In this document: piece after piece, positions 16,391-26,001 of the stretch
Layout of the letters: each line of letters begins with the position of its first letter
Numbering within the stretch: the stretch's first letter is position 1
Assembly: GCA_001724025.1 (NCBI GenBank)
Contig: MEDJ01000001.1
Location: forward strand, 1 to 64,000
From: Acidobacteria bacterium SCN 69-37
GTDB lineage: Bacteria > Acidobacteriota > Vicinamibacteria > Vicinamibacterales > SCN-69-37
Length of the DNA stretch: 64,000 bases
Direction: 5' to 3'
The notes under the pieces: generated by a model
What the model was told of the DNA's origin: nothing
Database searches by the model: none
What the model saw: only the letters and a program-made list of their open reading frames with translations
Made by a program: the position numbers and the translations under genes

Positions 16391-16408
16391 GTCGATACGC
16401 CGACGGCG

Positions 16409-16840
16409 ATGACCACGCTGGATGAGCGGCTTGCGCTGTCATTGCATGAAGAGCGGTTTCGCGCAGTTCTGGCGTCCGTGTTCGGCGTTGCAGCGCTCGT
16501 GCTGGCGGCGGTTGGTCTCTACAGCCTGACGGCCCGCCAGGTCTTTGAGCGTCGGCAGGAAATCGGAATACGCGCCGCTCTAGGGGCGCGGCCGCGACAC
16601 GTGCGCGCGCTCATGTTGCGCGATGGGCTCATCGCCCTGGGTATGGGGCTGGCGATCGGTATGCCGGCCGCCTATGCGGCCGCCCACTCGGCGCGCGCGC
16701 TCCTTTTCGGCGTGGCGCCGACCGATCCTCACTTGATCCTCACCGCGGTCGGAGTCCTGGCCCTGACCGCGCTGCTTGCGTCACTCATCCCGGCGAATCG
16801 GGCGAGCCGTATCGATCCGAGTGTCGCGCTCCGGGAGTAG
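16409..16840 (+). pseudogene. ADOP permease, C-terminal FtsX domain fragment
   Basis: The 143 residues match the last FtsX domain of ADOP permeases: VLASVFGVAALVLAAVGLYS, then QEIGIRAALGARPRHVRAL, ALLFGVAPTDPHL and the terminal ANRASRIDPSVALRE. A full ADOP protein is about 800 residues, so roughly the first 650 are missing. The remnant is not the same sequence as the permease at 2446-4827. Confidence 0.85.
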
Positions 16841-17000
16841 TGCACACAGAGCTCGTGCAGGTCTTCAGGCCTTCTCGGAGAATCTCGCATCCAGGCGGAA
16901 TCCTTCGCTGTCGGACACCGAGCGCGGGCTCACCGTGCCCTGCATGCGCGCTTGGTCGTCCCGGCTCGGATCTTGCCTCTATTGCGAAATAGAGGTGCCT

Positions 17001-18098
17001 ATGGACCGCGCGGAGTTTTCATGGACGGGCCCGATCGTTGTCGGCGTGTCGCTGGCGTTGGTTGCCACGGCGGCTGCGGCGCAGCAGTCGGCGACTCGGG
17101 GACGGGAGATCTACGAGACTATTTGCATCAGTTGCCACGGTCCCGACGGGAAGGGTGGCGTCAACCTCGAACTGGAGAAGGTGCAGGCGCCGCCGGATTT
17201 CACCGACTGCGCCTTCGCCAACCGCGAACCGGATCGGGGCTTCCTTGCGGTGGCGCACGACGGCGGGCCCGCGCGGGGCTTCTCGCCCCTGATGCCGCCA
17301 TGGGGTGGCGCGTTTTCCGAGGCGGATCTGCAGCTGGCGGTGACCCACATTCGCAGCTTCTGCACGGACCAGAACTGGGCACGTGGTGAGTTGAACCTGC
17401 CTCTCGCTCTCGTGACCGGTAAGGCCTTTCCTGAAGACGAGGCGGTCATGCGGGTGACATCCCAGTCCGGCAATGTCACCACGAAGTTCGTCTACGAGCG
17501 GCGGTTCGGGGCCTTGAACCAGTGGGAGGTCGCGGTGCCGATCTCGTCGGTCGACCAGGCCGCCGGCAGGTCGACAGGCGTCGGAGACATCGCGCTCGGC
17601 TACAAGCGTGTGCTGTCGCACAGTCTCGATCGTGGCAACATCTTCAGCGCATCGGCGGAAGTGAAGCTGCCGAGCGGGCGCGAGAGCAAGGGCCTCGGTG
17701 ACGGCTTTGCCGTGTTCGAGCCGTTCGTGACCTTCGGGCAGATCCTGCCCCGTGACGGTTTCATCCAGACGCAGGTCGGGTTCGGCTTTCCGCTGAAGGA
17801 CGGCCACGACGCCGAAGCGTTCTGGCGGGCGGCCGTGGGCAAGAGCTTCACGCAGGGACGGTTCGGGCGCTATTGGTCCCCGATGGTGGAGATATTGGGG
17901 GCGCGCACGCTCGGCAGCGGGAGCGGCGTCGACTGGGACGTCGTGCCGGGCATGCAGGTGACGCTCAATGCGCGACAGCACGTCCGGCTCGCCGGCGGCG
18001 TCAGGCTGCCGGTGACCGACGCCGACGTCAGGCGGAAGAGCGTACTCGTCTACCTGCTCTGGGACTGGTACGAAGGCGGGTTCTTCCAGGGGTGGTGA
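17001..18098 (+). CDS. Cytochrome c fused to an outer-membrane beta-barrel-like domain
   Basis: A 365-residue protein starting at the ATG at 17001 behind GAGGTG. A signal peptide is followed by a class I cytochrome c domain (CISCH at about residues 40-44, axial Met probably in SPLMPPWGG). From about residue 150 to the end, alternating strands with aromatic girdles (YERRFGALNQWEVAVPIS, IALGYKRVL, FIQTQVGFGFPL) resemble the MetA-type transporter beta-barrel family. Haem attached to a barrel suggests electron transfer at or across the outer membrane; that role is inference. It overlaps the next start by one base. Confidence 0.7.
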   Translation: MDRAEFSWTGPIVVGVSLALVATAAAAQQSATRGREIYETICISCHGPDGKGGVNLELEKVQAPPDFTDCAFANREPDRGFLAVAHDGGPARGFSPLMPPWGGAFSEADLQLAVTHIRSFCTDQNWARGELNLPLALVTGKAFPEDEAVMRVTSQSGNVTTKFVYERRFGALNQWEVAVPISSVDQAAGRSTGVGDIALGYKRVLSHSLDRGNIFSASAEVKLPSGRESKGLGDGFAVFEPFVTFGQILPRDGFIQTQVGFGFPLKDGHDAEAFWRAAVGKSFTQGRFGRYWSPMVEILGARTLGSGSGVDWDVVPGMQVTLNARQHVRLAGGVRLPVTDADVRRKSVLVYLLWDWYEGGFFQGW

Positions 18099-18796
18099 TG
18101 CGTCCGCATCGTCATCCGGAGGCACACCTCGTTTCGCGGATCGGATGGTTGCGCGCCGCGGTGCTCGGCGCCAATGACGGCATCGTGTCGACAGCCAGTC
18201 TGATTGTCGGCGTGGCTGCGGCCGCCGCGTCCACGTCGGACGTGCTGGTGGCGGGCGTGGCGGGCCTTGTCGCGGGCGCGATGTCGATGGCGGCTGGCGA
18301 GTACGTCTCGGTCAGCTCGCAGGCCGACACGGAGCGGGCGGACCTCGCACGCGAGCGCGCGGAACTCGCGACGCAGCCCGACCTTGAACGGGAGGAACTC
18401 GCGCGTATCTACATGGATCGAGGTGTGTCGGTCGATCTGGCGCGACAGGTGGCTGACGAGCTCATGGCGCACGACGCGCTTGGGGCACATGCGCGCGACG
18501 AGTTGGGCATCTCGGAGGTGACGACGGCGCGTCCGATTCAGGCCGCACTGACTTCGGCCGCTACCTTCGCAACCGGGGCGGCGTTGCCCCTGGCGATGGT
18601 CGTGGCGGTGCCGCGATCGGCACTCGTCCTTGCGGTCTCGATGGCCTCTCTCGTGTGCCTTGCCGCGCTCGGGGCGGTCGGGGCCCGGGCAGGCGGAGCC
18701 AACGTCACGAAAGCAACGCTGCGGGTGACATTGTGGGGTGCGGTAGCGATGGCCGTCACGGCCGGCATTGGTGCGGTCTTCGGGGTTGTGGCCTGA
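18098..18796 (+). CDS. VIT1/CCC1-family Fe2+/Mn2+ transporter
   Basis: A 232-residue VIT family protein. The hallmark first helix GWLRAAVLGANDGIVSTASL is followed by GAMSMAAGEYVSVSSQADTE (Met- and Glu-rich metal site), a cytoplasmic helical metal-binding domain, and three C-terminal helices. The ATG at 18098 overlaps the stop of the cytochrome-barrel gene (TGATG), so the two are co-translated. It would move divalent iron or manganese; the link to a haem barrel hints at metal handling but is not proven. Confidence 0.9.
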   Translation: MRPHRHPEAHLVSRIGWLRAAVLGANDGIVSTASLIVGVAAAAASTSDVLVAGVAGLVAGAMSMAAGEYVSVSSQADTERADLARERAELATQPDLEREELARIYMDRGVSVDLARQVADELMAHDALGAHARDELGISEVTTARPIQAALTSAATFATGAALPLAMVVAVPRSALVLAVSMASLVCLAALGAVGARAGGANVTKATLRVTLWGAVAMAVTAGIGAVFGVVA

Positions 18797-18968
18797 GCAC
18801 GACAGGGCGTGGCAGGCCGACGGTCGACGCGATGCGGATTTGTTCGCAGTCCGGCGGGGGAATTGCCCGCCGCCGCAACGACGGGTGCCTGCATCGCCGA
18901 TAATCTGCCTGAAACCCGACGGCGGGTGACGGGCACGACCCTTGCTCATGTGGCGGCATGAGGTGCCC

Positions 18969-19502
18969 ATGCTGCTCTTCAGCGATCGCAGTCTCCTCAC
19001 GATGATGCACGGCCTGGTGCTGAGCGGAGGCGCCATGATGGCCATGGCCGCCGCCGTGTTCGCGCTGTACGCAATGGCATGGCCCGAGGGGACGCCGGTG
19101 CCGGCGCGGCAGGGGCGGTTGTTCGCCGGGCTTTCGGTCACAATTGCCGTGCTCCTCTGGTTGTCCGTACTGGGTGGCACCTACTTCGTATTTCCTCTCT
19201 ACCGCGCCACGCCACCCGAGGGCGTGGCGTCGTTGGCTGCCTATCCACGCTCGTTGCTCTTGTCGAACCCGAACACGAGCTGGCTGCATGCCTTCGCCAT
19301 GGAGGTCAAGGAACACGTGCCCTGGGTGGCGGCCATGCTGGCGACGGCCATGGCCTTCGTGTCCACCCGCTATCGCACCACTCTGTTGGCGAATCGCTCG
19401 CTTCGCGGCATGGCGACCACGCTGACGCTCATCGCGTTCGCATTGGTGTCGGTCGTGGCGCTGCTCGGCGTCTTCGTCAACAAGATCGCCCCGCTCGAGT
19501 AG
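18969..19502 (+). CDS. Four-helix membrane protein, unknown
   Basis: A 177-residue protein beginning at the ATG at 18969 (GAGG 5 bases upstream). Four hydrophobic helices are visible (about residues 10-30, 48-68, 105-125, 145-168). His residues at SWLHAFAMEVKEHVPW face the third helix, reminiscent of small haem-oxidase-associated membrane proteins, but no family is recognised. It is followed 9 bases later by another small membrane protein, so they probably form an operon. Confidence 0.6.
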   Translation: MLLFSDRSLLTMMHGLVLSGGAMMAMAAAVFALYAMAWPEGTPVPARQGRLFAGLSVTIAVLLWLSVLGGTYFVFPLYRATPPEGVASLAAYPRSLLLSNPNTSWLHAFAMEVKEHVPWVAAMLATAMAFVSTRYRTTLLANRSLRGMATTLTLIAFALVSVVALLGVFVNKIAPLE

Positions 19503-19511
19503 GAGGCTGAT

Positions 19512-19850
19512 GTGGCTGTCGAAAAGCACGCAATGGCATCGGGCGCGGCGGCCAATGGCGCAGCCATGGCTGCCGTGCTGGGCGCGGGGATCGGGTCGTT
19601 TGCGATGGGAGCGTTCGTGCTGGCGAGTGAGGCGGGCATCTACGCGGCTCCGTCCCTGTACGGGCCGGCTGGTGGCCTCTCCGGTCGGTCGACGTTTGCG
19701 GTGCTGGTCTGGCTGGTCGCGTGGGCTGTCCTGCACGCGCGGTGGCGCGGGCGCGAACTGGCGACCGGCCGCGTGTTCGGCGCGACCCTCGTCCTGATCG
19801 CGGCTGCGGCAGTGGCCCTGTTCCCGCCCGTGTGGGAACTCCTGGCGTGA
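19512..19850 (+). CDS. Small three-helix membrane protein, unknown
   Basis: A 112-residue protein read from the GTG at 19512, which has GGAGG at proper distance. Three hydrophobic segments are visible (AAMAAVLGAGIGSFAMGAFV, STFAVLVWLVAWAVL, FGATLVLIAAAAVALF). It has no recognised motif and is probably co-transcribed with the upstream four-helix protein. Confidence 0.6.
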   Translation: MAVEKHAMASGAAANGAAMAAVLGAGIGSFAMGAFVLASEAGIYAAPSLYGPAGGLSGRSTFAVLVWLVAWAVLHARWRGRELATGRVFGATLVLIAAAAVALFPPVWELLA

Positions 19851-19886
19851 CACCACGCGCATTCCGCAGCGCCGGCTCGCAGGCAG

Positions 19887-22052
19887 ATGATGCGGCAACC
19901 TTCGCTGGACGCGATCTTCCGCCCACGTAGCGTTGCCGTCATCGGCGCGACCGAGAGGGCGGGGAGCGTGGGCCGCACCGTGCTCCGTAATCTCGTCAGC
20001 CATCCATTCGGCGGGGTCGTCTTCCCCGTGCACCCGACACGCGAGACCGTGCTGGGGATTCCCGCCTATCGCGACATTCCCTCTGTACCGGGTCCGGTCG
20101 ATCTGGCCGTGATCGTCACGCGTGCGCCGACCGTGCCGGACATCATCGAGCAGTGTGTCGAAGCCGGTGTGAAGGGTGCCATCATCATCTCGGCCGGCTT
20201 CAGGGAAACCGGCCACCGCGGAGCCGCACTCGAGCGCGCGATCCTCGAGCGCGCGCGCGGCGCCGGCATGCGCATCATCGGGCCCAACTGTCTCGGTGTG
20301 ATGAGCCCGACGGGCGGGTTGAACGCAACGTTCGCCAAGGGCATGGCCCTGCCGGGCAGCGTCGGGTTCATCAGCCAGAGCGGGGCCCTGTGTACCGCGA
20401 TTCTCGACTGGAGTTCTCGCGAACACGTGGGCTTCAGCGCGTTCGTCTCGGTCGGATCGATGCTCGATGTCGATTGGGGTGATCTGATCTACTACCTCGG
20501 CGACGATCCCCACACCCGCAGCATCGTGATGTACATGGAAAGCATCGGCAATGCCCGGTCGTTCCTGTCGGCCGCCCGTGAAGTGTCGCTCACCAAACCC
20601 ATCATCGTGATCAAGACGGGACGCAGCGAGGCGGCCGCCCGGGCTGCTGCGTCGCACACCGGATCGCTCGCCGGCCGTGACGATGTGCTCGATGCCGCGT
20701 TCCGACGCTGCGGCGTGCTGCGGGTCGATCACCTCTCGCATCTGTTCGCGATGGCCGAGGTGCTGGCCAAACAACCTCGCCCGTCAGGCCCGCGCCTGAC
20801 CATCCTCACGAATGCGGGCGGGCCGGGCGTGCTGGCCACCGACATGCTCGTTGCCAACGACGGAGAGTTGGCCGAACTGTCCGAAGGCAGCCTGTCCGCC
20901 CTGGATCGGGTGTTGCCCCGGCACTGGAGCCATGGCAATCCCATCGACATCATCGGCGACGCCGGTCCCGACCGTTACGCGGAAGCCACCCGCATCGCGC
21001 TGGACGACAGCAACACGGACGGGTTGCTCGTCATCCTCACGCCACAGGACATGACGAACCCCACACGAACGGCCGAACGGATCGTTGACGTCGTGGGGGA
21101 ATCCCCGAAGCCGGTGCTGGCCTGCTGGATGGGAGGCGCGGATATCCAGGCTGGGACCGATGTGCTCAATCGCGCCAACATTCCCACGTTCGACTATCCG
21201 GATACGGCTGCAAGCGTCTTTAATTACATGTGGCGCTATGCCGACAACCTGCGTGGAATCGACGCGACGCCGTCGCGTCCCGTCGACGCCGGAGACGTCA
21301 CGCGCCAGCGGACCGCCGCTACGGTCATCGACGCCTTGCGCCCTATGGGGCGCACGCTTCTGACGGAATTCGAGTCCAAACAGGTTCTCGCTGCCTATGG
21401 CATCCCGACGGTGGCCACCGTCCTCGCCCGCACGGTGGATGAAGCCGTCGCGCGGGCCGGCGCAATCGGCTACCCCGTTGCGATCAAGCTCAACTCCGAG
21501 ACCGTCACGCACAAGTCGGACGTTCAGGGCGTGCACCTCGCCCTGGAGAGCGAGACGGCAGTCCGGCACGCGTGGAGCGTCATCGAAGCGGCCGTCGGCG
21601 AGCGCGTGGGACCTGGTCATTTCCAGGGTGTGACCGTGCAGCCCATGGAACAACTGGACGGTTATGAGCTGATCGTCGGCTGCAGCCAGGACGCGCAGTT
21701 CGGTCCAGTGCTGCTGTTCGGCACGGGCGGCACGCTCGTGGAGGTGTTCCGCGACCGTGCCCTGGGTCTGCCGCCACTCAACACCAGGCTGGCGAGGCGC
21801 ATGATGGACCAGACTCGGATCATCGAGGCGCTGAAGGGCGTGCGTGGCCGCAGGCGTGTGGACCTCGACGCGCTGGAGCAGCTTCTGGTGCGCTTCAGCG
21901 ATCTCGTCGTGGACGTGCCACGCATCAGGGACGTCGACATCAACCCGCTGCTGGCATCGCCCGACCGTCTGCTGGCGCTCGATGCCCGCATCATCCTGCA
22001 CGACTGGTCTGTGGCCGACGCGGATCTGCCGCGTCCGTCGGTTACGTCCTGA
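19887..22052 (+). CDS. ADP-forming acyl-CoA synthetase (acetate-CoA ligase type)
   Basis: A 721-residue fused alpha-beta enzyme. Order: CoA-binding Rossmann domain ([19 protein letters not shown]), succinyl-CoA-synthetase-like domains with the catalytic His in SHTGSLAG (about residue 257), and an ATP-grasp domain at the C-terminus ([20 protein letters not shown]). It interconverts acyl-CoA, ADP and Pi with free acid, CoA and ATP. The length leaves no room for the GNAT domain found in Pat acetyltransferases, so an energy-conserving ligase is favoured. Substrate range is unknown. Its end overlaps the opposing stress-protein gene by 11 bases. Confidence 0.9.
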   Translation: MMRQPSLDAIFRPRSVAVIGATERAGSVGRTVLRNLVSHPFGGVVFPVHPTRETVLGIPAYRDIPSVPGPVDLAVIVTRAPTVPDIIEQCVEAGVKGAIIISAGFRETGHRGAALERAILERARGAGMRIIGPNCLGVMSPTGGLNATFAKGMALPGSVGFISQSGALCTAILDWSSREHVGFSAFVSVGSMLDVDWGDLIYYLGDDPHTRSIVMYMESIGNARSFLSAAREVSLTKPIIVIKTGRSEAAARAAASHTGSLAGRDDVLDAAFRRCGVLRVDHLSHLFAMAEVLAKQPRPSGPRLTILTNAGGPGVLATDMLVANDGELAELSEGSLSALDRVLPRHWSHGNPIDIIGDAGPDRYAEATRIALDDSNTDGLLVILTPQDMTNPTRTAERIVDVVGESPKPVLACWMGGADIQAGTDVLNRANIPTFDYPDTAASVFNYMWRYADNLRGIDATPSRPVDAGDVTRQRTAATVIDALRPMGRTLLTEFESKQVLAAYGIPTVATVLARTVDEAVARAGAIGYPVAIKLNSETVTHKSDVQGVHLALESETAVRHAWSVIEAAVGERVGPGHFQGVTVQPMEQLDGYELIVGCSQDAQFGPVLLFGTGGTLVEVFRDRALGLPPLNTRLARRMMDQTRIIEALKGVRGRRRVDLDALEQLLVRFSDLVVDVPRIRDVDINPLLASPDRLLALDARIILHDWSVADADLPRPSVTS

Positions 22053-22923
22053 TCGTCAGCACAGGACAGGTCGCGTGGCGTACGACCTGGTTGGTCGTCG
22101 AACCGAGCAGGAGTGTGCTCGCGCGACGGCCATGTGCGCCCATCACGATCAGGTCGGCCTTCTCGCCGGCGGCGGCAAGGACAACCTGCTCGTGCGGTCT
22201 GCCGATTGCGGTCATTTCGCGGCAGTCGCACCACTCGCGGACGTCGGCAGGGGCGAGGGCGCGCAGCCGCACGAGGATTGCCGCGCGGTGCTCCTGGCGG
22301 ATCTCCCGCGTCGCACGATCGTCGTGGACGAGCCGGTCCTCGTCCCAGTCGAACACATGCAGCAGGGTAAGCCGCTTGCCCGATTCCTCGGCGAGAAGCA
22401 ACGCGTACTCGAGGGCCCTCAATGACGCGGGCGAGAAGTCGATGGCGCAGAGAATCGACTGGAACGGTGTGGATACGGTCGGCACGTCCGGCGCCGCGGG
22501 CGGGATCGTCAGTACCGGGCAGGTGACCGTGCGGAGGATCTTCTCAGTGACCGATCCCAGCAGGAATCGCTCGAATCCCCCCTGTCCGTGTGTGCCCATC
22601 ACGATGAGATCCGCATGGAGCTCTCGCGCCTCCTGCCGGATGGCGCGAACGACGGGGCCATGGCCGATTTTCGTGTGTACGACGGCGTCCGCTGGCGCTT
22701 TCGCGTCGACGAACCGCTGCAGGTCATCGGCAAAGGCCTCGAGTTGCTTCGGGGACAGCACGGGCTGGGACGTCGCCGACACCGGCGGGACGTTGACCCA
22801 GATGACCTCGAAGGCCGTGACGGCCGCACGGTACCAGCCGGCGAGCATCAGGGCGTAGTCGAGTGCGCGAGCCGACGTTTCGGAGCGATCCACCGGACAC
22901 AGAATCTGTCGAATCCCAACCAT
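22042..22923 (-). CDS. Tandem universal stress protein
   Basis: A 293-residue protein with two Usp domains. Each has the ATP-binding signature: [20 protein letters not shown] in the first and [19 protein letters not shown] in the second, the form that binds ATP. The domains start with ILCPVDRSE and ILCAIDFS. The ATG at 22923 is preceded by AGGAGA. It stands between acyl-CoA synthetase and PEP synthase genes, a context common for energy-stress regulons. Confidence 0.9.
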   Translation of the reverse strand: MVGIRQILCPVDRSETSARALDYALMLAGWYRAAVTAFEVIWVNVPPVSATSQPVLSPKQLEAFADDLQRFVDAKAPADAVVHTKIGHGPVVRAIRQEARELHADLIVMGTHGQGGFERFLLGSVTEKILRTVTCPVLTIPPAAPDVPTVSTPFQSILCAIDFSPASLRALEYALLLAEESGKRLTLLHVFDWDEDRLVHDDRATREIRQEHRAAILVRLRALAPADVREWCDCREMTAIGRPHEQVVLAAAGEKADLIVMGAHGRRASTLLLGSTTNQVVRHATCPVLTIRT

Positions 22924-23193
22924 GATGTCGCGTCTCCTGTAGGGGGCTGGCATAAGCACCGAGCGTACGCGTGTGTTGCACGCACGAACCCTGCCGTCGT
23001 CGTGACGGTGCAACTGCGCGCCTTCGTCGGCGTCTGCTGCGCCATTTCCTGAGGGCGGAGCGAACTATTCCGCACTCGGCCCCGCGCGGATGTCCGGGGT
23101 GCCATCGAGGAGCGGGCGGCGCCATGTCGCGACGTTGGCAAGAGGGTTGCTCTCGACGGGCGGCGACTGACTCCACGAAAGGCGAGCCGAGCG

Positions 23194-25641
23194 ATGACGA
23201 CGTGGATCCGGTGGTTCGACGATGTGGGGATGGACGACGTGGCGAGCGTGGGCGGAAAGAACGCGTCGCTCGGCGAAATGCGGCGTGCCTTGACGCCCCT
23301 GGGTGTCCGCACCCCCGACGGGTTCGCCACGACGGCCGACGCCTATCGGGCCTTCCTCCGCGAAGCCGGGCTCGAGTCGACGATCGCCGACAGCCTCCGG
23401 CATCTCGACGTTGACAGGATCGATGCCCTTCAGGCAGCCGGGGCGCGCATCCGCGCTGCCATCATGGCTGCCGCCCTGCCGGAGCCGGTCGTGCACGCAG
23501 TATCGGACGCCTACCGACGACTGGAAGCCGAGTACGGCGCGAACTGTGATGTCGCCGCACGCAGCAGCGCAACGGCGGAGGACCTGCCCGATGCCAGCTT
23601 TGCCGGCCAACAGGAGACGTATCTCAATATTCACGGGATCGCGATGCTCCTCGATGCCGTCAAGCGGTGCATCGCCTCCCTGTTCACGGATCGGGCCATC
23701 GTCTATCGGACGCATCGAGGGTTCGACCACTCGCAGGTGGCCCTGTCTGTCGGTGTCCAGAAGATGGTCCGGTCCGATCTCGCGTCTGCCGGCGTGATCT
23801 TCACGATCGACACGGAGAGCGGCTTCTCGAACGCGGTTCTCGTGACTGGTGCATACGGTCTCGGTGAAAGCGTGGTGCAGGGGACCGTCAATCCAGACGA
23901 GTTCTACGTCTTCAAGCCGACGCTCGCCGGGGGCTTTCGCCCGATTCTCCAGAAGCGGCTGGGCACCAAGGAGTTCAAGCTCACCTACGAAGAGGGCGGC
24001 ACCCGACAGACGCGCACGGTTCCGGTGGCTCCCGAGGACCGGGCTCGGTTCGTTCTGTCCGACGACGACATTCTCACGCTGGCGCGCTGGGCGGTACTTG
24101 TCGAGGAGCACTATTCCCGGGTGCACGGGACGTGGACCCCGATGGACATCGAGTGGGCGAAGGACGGGCGGAGCGGCGAGTTGTTCCTCGTGCAGGCGCG
24201 CCCCGAGACGGTGCACGCCCGGCGCAATCCGCTCGCCCTCGAGCGCCTCCACCTCGAGGCCCGCAGCGACGTGCTGGCGCGGGGACGCAGCGTGGGCGAG
24301 CGAATCGGCCAGGGCCGGGTGCGCGTCATCCGATCGACAGAGGATCTCGAGCAGCTGCAACCGGGCGAAGTGCTGGTGACCGAGATGACCGACCCGGACT
24401 GGGAGCCGGTGATGAAGCGTGCCGCGGCGGTGGTGACCGATCGCGGCGGCCGGACGTGCCATGCGGCCATCGTGAGCCGGGAGCTGGGAATCCCGGCCAT
24501 TGTCGGGACGCTGACGGCGACACGTGTACTCGCCACGGGCGACGAGGTCACCGTGTCGTGCGCCGAGGGCGAGGAGGGGAGGGTCTATCGCGGCTGGTTG
24601 CCTGTGCGTACAGAGCGGATCAATCTGGCCGACATCGCGCGCCCGCAGACCCGGATGTTGCTGAACGTGGCCAATCCGGCGGAAGCGTTCTCGCTATCGC
24701 TGCTGCCGAACGACGGTGTCGGGCTGGCGCGCCTCGAGTTCATCATCAGCACCCACGTCCGCGTGCATCCGATGGCGCTCGTGCACCCGGATCGCGTGGC
24801 CGACGAACGGGACCGCAGGGAGATCGAGCGCCTGACGCGGGGGTATACCGACAAGGGGCAGTATTTCGTCGATCGACTCGCCGAGGGCGTCGGCATGATC
24901 GCGGCGGCCTTCTGGCCGAACGAGGTGATTGTCCGTTTGTCCGACTTCAAGACGAACGAGTACGCCGGCCTGGTCGGGGGCACCGCTTTCGAGCCGCAGG
25001 AAGAGAATCCCATGCTGGGCTTCCGCGGCGCGTCACGCTGCTACGATGAGCGGTATCGTGACGGCTTTGCCCTCGAGTGCCGCGCCATGCGCCAGGTGCG
25101 CGACGTGATGGGACTCGAGAACGTCATCCTGATGGTGCCCTTCTGCCGGACGGTCGACGAAGGGCGCCGCGTGATCGCCGAGATGGCGGCCAACGGGCTC
25201 GTCCAGGGCGAACGCGGGCTGCAGATCTACGTGATGTGCGAGATCCCGAGCAATGTCATCCTCGCGCACGAGTTCGCGGCGGTCTTCGATGGCTTCTCGA
25301 TCGGCAGCAACGATCTGACGCAGCTCGTGCTGGGTGTCGATCGCGACTCGGCGCTCGTGGCACACCTCTTCGACGAGCGCAACGAAGCGGTGACGCGGAC
25401 GATCGCCCAGGTCATCGGCGCAGCGCACGCGGCCGGGCGGAAGATCGGGATCTGTGGACAGGCACCGAGCGACTATCCCGAGTTCGCCGAGTTTCTCGTG
25501 AGATCGGGCATCGACAGTCTGTCGCTGAATCCCGACTCGCAGATCAGGACGATGCTGCTGGTGGGGGATCTCGAGAGGAAGCTGGGCAAGTTCCCGCGGC
25601 AGGCTACGCCTTCGGTTCGCGAAGGCTCAGCAGATAGGTGA
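23194..25641 (+). CDS. ppsA: Phosphoenolpyruvate synthase
   Basis: An 815-residue pyruvate, water dikinase: ATP + pyruvate + water to PEP + AMP + Pi. Domain order is canonical: N-terminal ATP-binding domain (VGGKNASLGEM, ARSSATAEDLPDASFAGQQE), central phosphohistidine domain (GGRTCHAAIVSRELG, His near 421), and C-terminal PEP-binding barrel with the catalytic Cys in GICGQAPSDYPEF (about 753). Length fits the family. The last 38 bases overlap the opposing cytochrome c gene. It would provide gluconeogenic PEP. Confidence 0.95.
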   Translation: MTTWIRWFDDVGMDDVASVGGKNASLGEMRRALTPLGVRTPDGFATTADAYRAFLREAGLESTIADSLRHLDVDRIDALQAAGARIRAAIMAAALPEPVVHAVSDAYRRLEAEYGANCDVAARSSATAEDLPDASFAGQQETYLNIHGIAMLLDAVKRCIASLFTDRAIVYRTHRGFDHSQVALSVGVQKMVRSDLASAGVIFTIDTESGFSNAVLVTGAYGLGESVVQGTVNPDEFYVFKPTLAGGFRPILQKRLGTKEFKLTYEEGGTRQTRTVPVAPEDRARFVLSDDDILTLARWAVLVEEHYSRVHGTWTPMDIEWAKDGRSGELFLVQARPETVHARRNPLALERLHLEARSDVLARGRSVGERIGQGRVRVIRSTEDLEQLQPGEVLVTEMTDPDWEPVMKRAAAVVTDRGGRTCHAAIVSRELGIPAIVGTLTATRVLATGDEVTVSCAEGEEGRVYRGWLPVRTERINLADIARPQTRMLLNVANPAEAFSLSLLPNDGVGLARLEFIISTHVRVHPMALVHPDRVADERDRREIERLTRGYTDKGQYFVDRLAEGVGMIAAAFWPNEVIVRLSDFKTNEYAGLVGGTAFEPQEENPMLGFRGASRCYDERYRDGFALECRAMRQVRDVMGLENVILMVPFCRTVDEGRRVIAEMAANGLVQGERGLQIYVMCEIPSNVILAHEFAAVFDGFSIGSNDLTQLVLGVDRDSALVAHLFDERNEAVTRTIAQVIGAAHAAGRKIGICGQAPSDYPEFAEFLVRSGIDSLSLNPDSQIRTMLLVGDLERKLGKFPRQATPSVREGSADR

Positions 25642-25987
25642 CGAGCCCGTCGAGATCTTCAGGAGTCAACTCGTAGGCACGCTTGCGCACCCGCGGGTTC
25701 ATCTTCTGTGGCGCGACGATCCACGTCTCGATCGCCTCGCGCGACAGCCGGCTGCCGACACCGTCGAGCGGGTAGCGCCGGTTGCCGACGTTCCCGATGG
25801 CATGGCACGTACTGCAGCGCTCGGCGGCGAACACCTTCATGCCGCGCTCAATCTTCGCCGGATCCAGCGCTGTGGACTCCTGTTGCAGCGCCGGGGCGCT
25901 GTTGAGCGACCACGCGAATGTCGCACAGGCCACGACGATGACGACGGCCGTGGCCAGGGCAAGCAGTTGTGCGAGAGTTCGTCTCAT
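25604..25987 (-). CDS. Small exported cytochrome c
   Basis: A 127-residue monohaem cytochrome with an N-terminal signal or anchor (LAQLLALATAVVIVVACATF), the haem site CSTCH at about residues 58-62 and an axial Met probably in VAPQKMNPRV. It starts 14 bases after the flavoprotein gene ends, so it probably carries electrons to or from that protein in the periplasm. Its 3' end runs 38 bases into ppsA on the other strand. Confidence 0.9.
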   Translation of the reverse strand: MRRTLAQLLALATAVVIVVACATFAWSLNSAPALQQESTALDPAKIERGMKVFAAERCSTCHAIGNVGNRRYPLDGVGSRLSREAIETWIVAPQKMNPRVRKRAYELTPEDLDGLVTYLLSLREPKA

Positions 25988-26001
25988 GCGCGTCCTCCCC
26001 G

